Source of the DNA: Caldisericota bacterium
GTDB taxonomy: Bacteria; Caldisericota; Caldisericia; Caldisericales; Caldisericaceae
Reading direction: 5' to 3'
NCBI GenBank assembly: GCA_030642335.1
Contig: DAOWNX010000032.1
Location: 1-7,840 of the forward strand
Length of the DNA: 7,840 nucleotides
The notes beneath the pieces are model-generated. The model was not told the origin of the DNA. It saw only the letters and a program-made list of their open reading frames with translations, and searched no databases. Every line of letters starts with the position of its first letter. The stretch's first letter is position 1. The position numbers and the translations under genes were made by a program. This document shows, piece after piece, positions 5,508 to 7,840 of this stretch.

Positions 5508-7422
5508 TAGTTTTTTCTTTTATCTCTTGCTCGATTCTTTTGATAAACTCTTCAAGTTTTACTGCTCCAAGGTTTCCTTTTTTCCTTCTTCTCACTGAAA
5601 CAGATCCACTCTCCACCTCTTTATCGCCAATGACAAGGATATAAGGTACCTTTTCCTTTTCTGCATCGCGAATCTTTGCATTCATTTTTTCATTCCTGTT
5701 ATCCAACTCAACCCTAATCTTCCTATTAATTAAAGCGTTATAAACCTTTTTTGCATAGTCATAGTGAGCATCTGAGATAGCAACAATCTTTATCTGAACA
5801 GGAGCAAGCCAAACAGGAAATGCACCGGCATAATGCTCAATTAAAGTGCCGAAAAACCGCTCCATAGAGCCCAGAACAACTCTATGCAACATAATAGGCC
5901 GATGTTCTTTGCCATCAGGCCCAATATAATTCATATCAAACTGTTCAGGTAAATTAAAATCGACCTGAACAGTAGGCCCTTGCCATTCTCTTCCCAGTGC
6001 GTCAACAAGCTTTACATCAATCTTTGGGCCATAAAACACACCTTCGCCCAGATCAACTTTATATGCAAAACCAAGCTTTTCCACTGCCTTTTTCAACGCT
6101 TCTGTTGCAAGCTCCCACTTATCAAGAGTTCCCACATACTTCTCGGGACGCGTTGAAAGATAAATATTATATTTAGTAAATCCAAATGACTCAATCATAA
6201 ATTTAGTAAAATCAAGCACATTGATAATTTCATCTTCCAGTTGATCGTCTGTTACAAAAAGATGGGCATCATCCTGAGTGAACCCTCTTACCCTAAGAAG
6301 ACCGTGCAAAACACCTGATTTCTCATACCTGTACACAGTGCCAAGCTCTGCATAACGAATAGGCAAATCTCTGTAGCTTCTTGTTTTTGTCTTATATACC
6401 ATAATATGAAATGGACAATTCATCGGCTTGATCATATAAGAACCCTTATCAACTTCAATTGGAGAAAACATATTTTCTCTGTAAAAATCCCAGTGGCCTG
6501 ATGTTTTCCATATTTCCACCCTTGCAATATGCGGAGAACAAACAAATTCGTATCCCCGCTTTATATGTTCATCTCGCCAAAAATCTTCTACTATTTTCCG
6601 TACCATAGCACCTTTTGGATGCCAAAGGATAAGTCCAGGACCAACATTTTCATTAATGCTAAACAGGTCAAGTTCTTTTCCTAACTTTCTATGGTCTCGT
6701 TGTTTGGCTTCTTCGAGGAAACTTATATGTTCTTTTAATGCTTTTTTAGTAGCAAATGCTGTTCCGTATATTCTTTGAAGCATTTTGTTCTTTTCACTGC
6801 CTCGCCAATAAGCACCTGCAACAGAAAGAAGTTTAAAATGCTTCGCATACCCTGTTGATGGAAGATGCGGTCCTCTGCAAAGATCCGCAAAATCACCCTG
6901 AGTATAAAGGGTAACAGTATCTTCAGGTATCTCCTCCAATATTTCTACTTTATAAACTTCTTTGCACTCTTTAAAATATTTAATTGCTTCTTCTTTAGTT
7001 ATTTCCTTTTTTTCAAAAACATAATCAGTTTCTATAATCCTATTCATCTCCTCTGATATACTGACAAGATCTTCAGGAACAAAAGAATGGTCAAGATCAA
7101 AATCATAATAGAACCCATTTTCAATAGCAGGCCCTATTGCAAAATGAACTCCCGGGAAAAGATACATAACTGCTTGAGCAAGGATATGTGCAACACTATG
7201 ACGAAGTATTTCCTCGCCGTCCTTTGAATCAATCGTCACAGGTTCAAGCTCTGTATTATCGATAACACTTGCCAAAAGGTCTAATTTTGTACCACTGTTA
7301 GTTTTTGCGGCAATAACATTTTTATTTAATAAACTCATTTGTGCAAAGATATCTTTCACGGAAACTCCTTTTTCAAAAAGCAGTTTCTGATCATATACTT
7401 TAACCTCAATATTTTCTGGCAT
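5500..7422 (-). CDS. thrS: Threonyl-tRNA synthetase
   Basis: This class II synthetase charges tRNA-Thr with threonine in the cytoplasm. It is a full-length 640-residue enzyme. An N-terminal TGS domain (about 1-65) is followed by the editing domain, with HSVAH (H75, H79) and LCRGPH (C182, H186) as the serine-editing site. The catalytic core has SGHWDFYRENMF (308-319), RYAELGTVYRYEKSGVLHGL (356-375) and the motif 3 region LHRVVLGSMERF (512-523). Zinc ligands are C336, H387 and H513. The C-terminal anticodon-binding domain starts at about 540. AGGAGGGTGA lies directly before the ATG. The gene follows a tRNA-Val gene at only 20 nt with no terminator between them, so it is probably read from the tRNA promoter. 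No T-box leader is present, unlike many Firmicutes thrS genes. Confidence 0.99.
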   Translation of the reverse strand: MPENIEVKVYDQKLLFEKGVSVKDIFAQMSLLNKNVIAAKTNSGTKLDLLASVIDNTELEPVTIDSKDGEEILRHSVAHILAQAVMYLFPGVHFAIGPAIENGFYYDFDLDHSFVPEDLVSISEEMNRIIETDYVFEKKEITKEEAIKYFKECKEVYKVEILEEIPEDTVTLYTQGDFADLCRGPHLPSTGYAKHFKLLSVAGAYWRGSEKNKMLQRIYGTAFATKKALKEHISFLEEAKQRDHRKLGKELDLFSINENVGPGLILWHPKGAMVRKIVEDFWRDEHIKRGYEFVCSPHIARVEIWKTSGHWDFYRENMFSPIEVDKGSYMIKPMNCPFHIMVYKTKTRSYRDLPIRYAELGTVYRYEKSGVLHGLLRVRGFTQDDAHLFVTDDQLEDEIINVLDFTKFMIESFGFTKYNIYLSTRPEKYVGTLDKWELATEALKKAVEKLGFAYKVDLGEGVFYGPKIDVKLVDALGREWQGPTVQVDFNLPEQFDMNYIGPDGKEHRPIMLHRVVLGSMERFFGTLIEHYAGAFPVWLAPVQIKIVAISDAHYDYAKKVYNALINRKIRVELDNRNEKMNAKIRDAEKEKVPYILVIGDKEVESGSVSVRRRKKGNLGAVKLEEFIKRIEQEIKEKTID

Positions 7423-7442
7423 TCACCCTCCTATAAAACAAA

Positions 7443-7517
7443 TGGTGGGCGATAGTGGAGTCGAACCACTGACCTCTTCGGTGTCAACGAAGCGTTCTAC
7501 CTCTGAACTAACCGCCC
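7443..7517 (-). tRNA. tRNA-Val (anticodon GAC)
   Basis: A 75-nt cloverleaf with encoded CCA. The acceptor stem is GGGCGGT / ATCGCCC (one G-U pair), with discriminator A and CCA at 7445-7443. The D stem is GTTC/GAAC, the anticodon stem CTTCG/CGAAG with loop TTGACAC, the variable loop AGGTC, and the T stem AGTGG/CCACT with loop TTCGACT. Anticodon GAC reads GUC and GUU valine codons. It lies 20 nt upstream of thrS on the same strand. Confidence 0.97.
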
Positions 7518-7530
7518 TTATTTATATACA

Positions 7531-7558
7531 GTTATACAAAATATTCACTACTTGTCAA
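7531..7558 (-). promoter_or_regulatory. Predicted promoter of tRNA-Val-thrS
   Basis: On the minus strand a perfect -35 TTGACA (7558-7553) and a -10 TATAAC (7536-7531) are separated by 16 nt. The expected start near 7524 is only about 6 nt before the mature tRNA 5' end. No separate promoter is visible in the 20-nt gap before thrS, so this promoter probably serves both. Confidence 0.72.
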
Positions 7559-7576
7559 GAGTTTTCTCTGGATTCA

Positions 7577-7617
7577 AAAACGGTTAATTTTGTGCCAGGC
7601 ACCATTTTAACCGTTTT
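7577..7617. repeat. REP-like imperfect hairpin upstream of the transposase gene
   Basis: The inverted repeat is centred on A7597. The inner arms are GTGCC (7592-7596) and GGCAC (7598-7602). After a small asymmetric-looking internal loop, the outer arms AAAACGGTTAA (7577-7587) and TTAACCGTTTT (7607-7617) pair completely. It ends at the -35 of the adjacent transposase gene. RAYT transposases are typically flanked by such imperfect palindromes and can spread them through the genome. I recall GTGCC-GGCAC cores near such genes in other bacteria, but cannot verify that here. It is not followed by a U-tract in either direction, so it is not a terminator. Confidence 0.75.
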
Positions 7618-7643
7618 GACCAATATATTAAAATTGCTATACT
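7616..7643 (+). promoter_or_regulatory. Predicted promoter of the REP-associated transposase gene
   Basis: The -35 TTGACC (7616-7621) and -10 TATACT (7638-7643) are 16 nt apart. The ATG at 7649 begins 5 nt after the -10, so the transcript would start at or next to the start codon. The -35 touches the end of the REP-like hairpin, so a protein bound to the hairpin could affect transcription. Confidence 0.5.
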
Positions 7644-7648
7644 TTGTT

Positions 7649-7840
7649 ATGGGCCGAATAAAAAGAATAGAATATGAAGATGCTATCTACCATGTTATTT
7701 CAAAAACATCGGAGGACAAATCAGCTTTCAGGAAAGAAGAAGACTTCAAATATTTCGTAAATCTCCTTGATTATTCGTTCGCAAAACATGATGCAACACT
7801 TCTTTCGTTTGCTTTAATGAGAAATCATTACCATCTTTTG
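7649..7840 (+). CDS. REP-associated tyrosine transposase (RAYT, Y1 / TnpA_REP type), 5' part
   Basis: The first 64 codons of the gene are present and the window end cuts the rest. The N terminus MGRIKRIEYEDAIYHVISK fits the family pattern (M-x-R-x-x-R-I-E-Y-x-x-A-x-Y-H-V). FALMRNHYHLL near the cut contains the HxH metal-binding pair (HYH), one half of the HUH/Y1 active site. The catalytic tyrosine should lie further downstream, outside the window. These single-copy, domesticated relatives of IS200/IS605 transposases cut single-stranded REP hairpins. The hairpin at 7577-7617 is the likely substrate-type element. No Shine-Dalgarno precedes the ATG, but alignment with the family start supports it. 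It is divergent from the tRNA-Val gene. Confidence 0.92.
   Translation, partial: MGRIKRIEYEDAIYHVISKTSEDKSAFRKEEDFKYFVNLLDYSFAKHDATLLSFALMRNHYHLL

Noticed and set aside
7423..7640. T-box leader upstream of thrS
   Set aside because: A complete tRNA-Val cloverleaf and its promoter occupy this space; no specifier stem, antiterminator bulge or terminator is seen.
1..7840. CRISPR array, prophage or defence island
   Set aside because: No regularly spaced direct repeats, Cas, integrase or phage-type genes are visible; the only mobile-element gene is the RAYT at the right edge.

Overview
The window is an AT-rich bacterial chromosome segment made almost entirely of housekeeping genes, with one mobile-element gene at the right edge. 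The gene set (RibU-type ECF transporter under an FMN riboswitch, TrmFO, DprA, and an infC-rpmI-rplT cluster behind a terminator-containing leader) suggests a low-GC Firmicutes-like lineage or a related deep-branching thermophile-type phylum. I cannot place it more precisely from sequence alone.

Layout, left to right. (1) At 1-163 on the minus strand is the first 54 codons of a membrane-anchored or secreted protein. (2) At 242-3413 on the minus strand is a tight operon, dprA > trmFO > radical SAM protein of the COG1313/PflX type. Both junctions are ATGA overlaps. (3) The dprA promoter is interleaved with a divergent promoter that drives an FMN riboswitch (3472-3611) and ribU (3617-4162). The 3' strand of riboswitch helix P1 is itself the ribU Shine-Dalgarno sequence. 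(4) A perfect 38-bp palindrome (4163-4200) acts as a bidirectional terminator between convergent ribU and rplT. (5) At 4211-5347 on the minus strand is infC > rpmI > rplT. infC appears to start at a non-canonical AUU behind a perfect Shine-Dalgarno, and its 3' end overlaps rpmI by 47 nt. A leader of about 126 nt with its own promoter and an intrinsic terminator precedes it. (6) thrS (5500-7422, minus) lies only 20 nt downstream of a tRNA-Val(GAC) gene. It has no T-box leader and is probably co-transcribed with the tRNA. (7) At 7577-7840 on the plus strand is a REP-like hairpin with a GTGCCAGGCAC core, directly followed by the promoter and first 64 codons of a REP-associated (Y1/TnpA_REP-type) transposase, cut by the window end.

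Functionally, most genes serve translation (IF3, L35, L20, ThrRS, tRNA-Val, the tRNA m5U54 enzyme TrmFO) or flavin economy: RibU imports riboflavin, and TrmFO is an FAD- and folate-dependent enzyme. No obviously novel multi-gene system is visible. The most interesting points are regulatory: the AUU start and attenuator-like leader of infC, the riboswitch whose P1 helix sequesters the ribosome-binding site, the overlapping divergent promoters with a nearly leaderless dprA, and the REP-like hairpin paired with its transposase.
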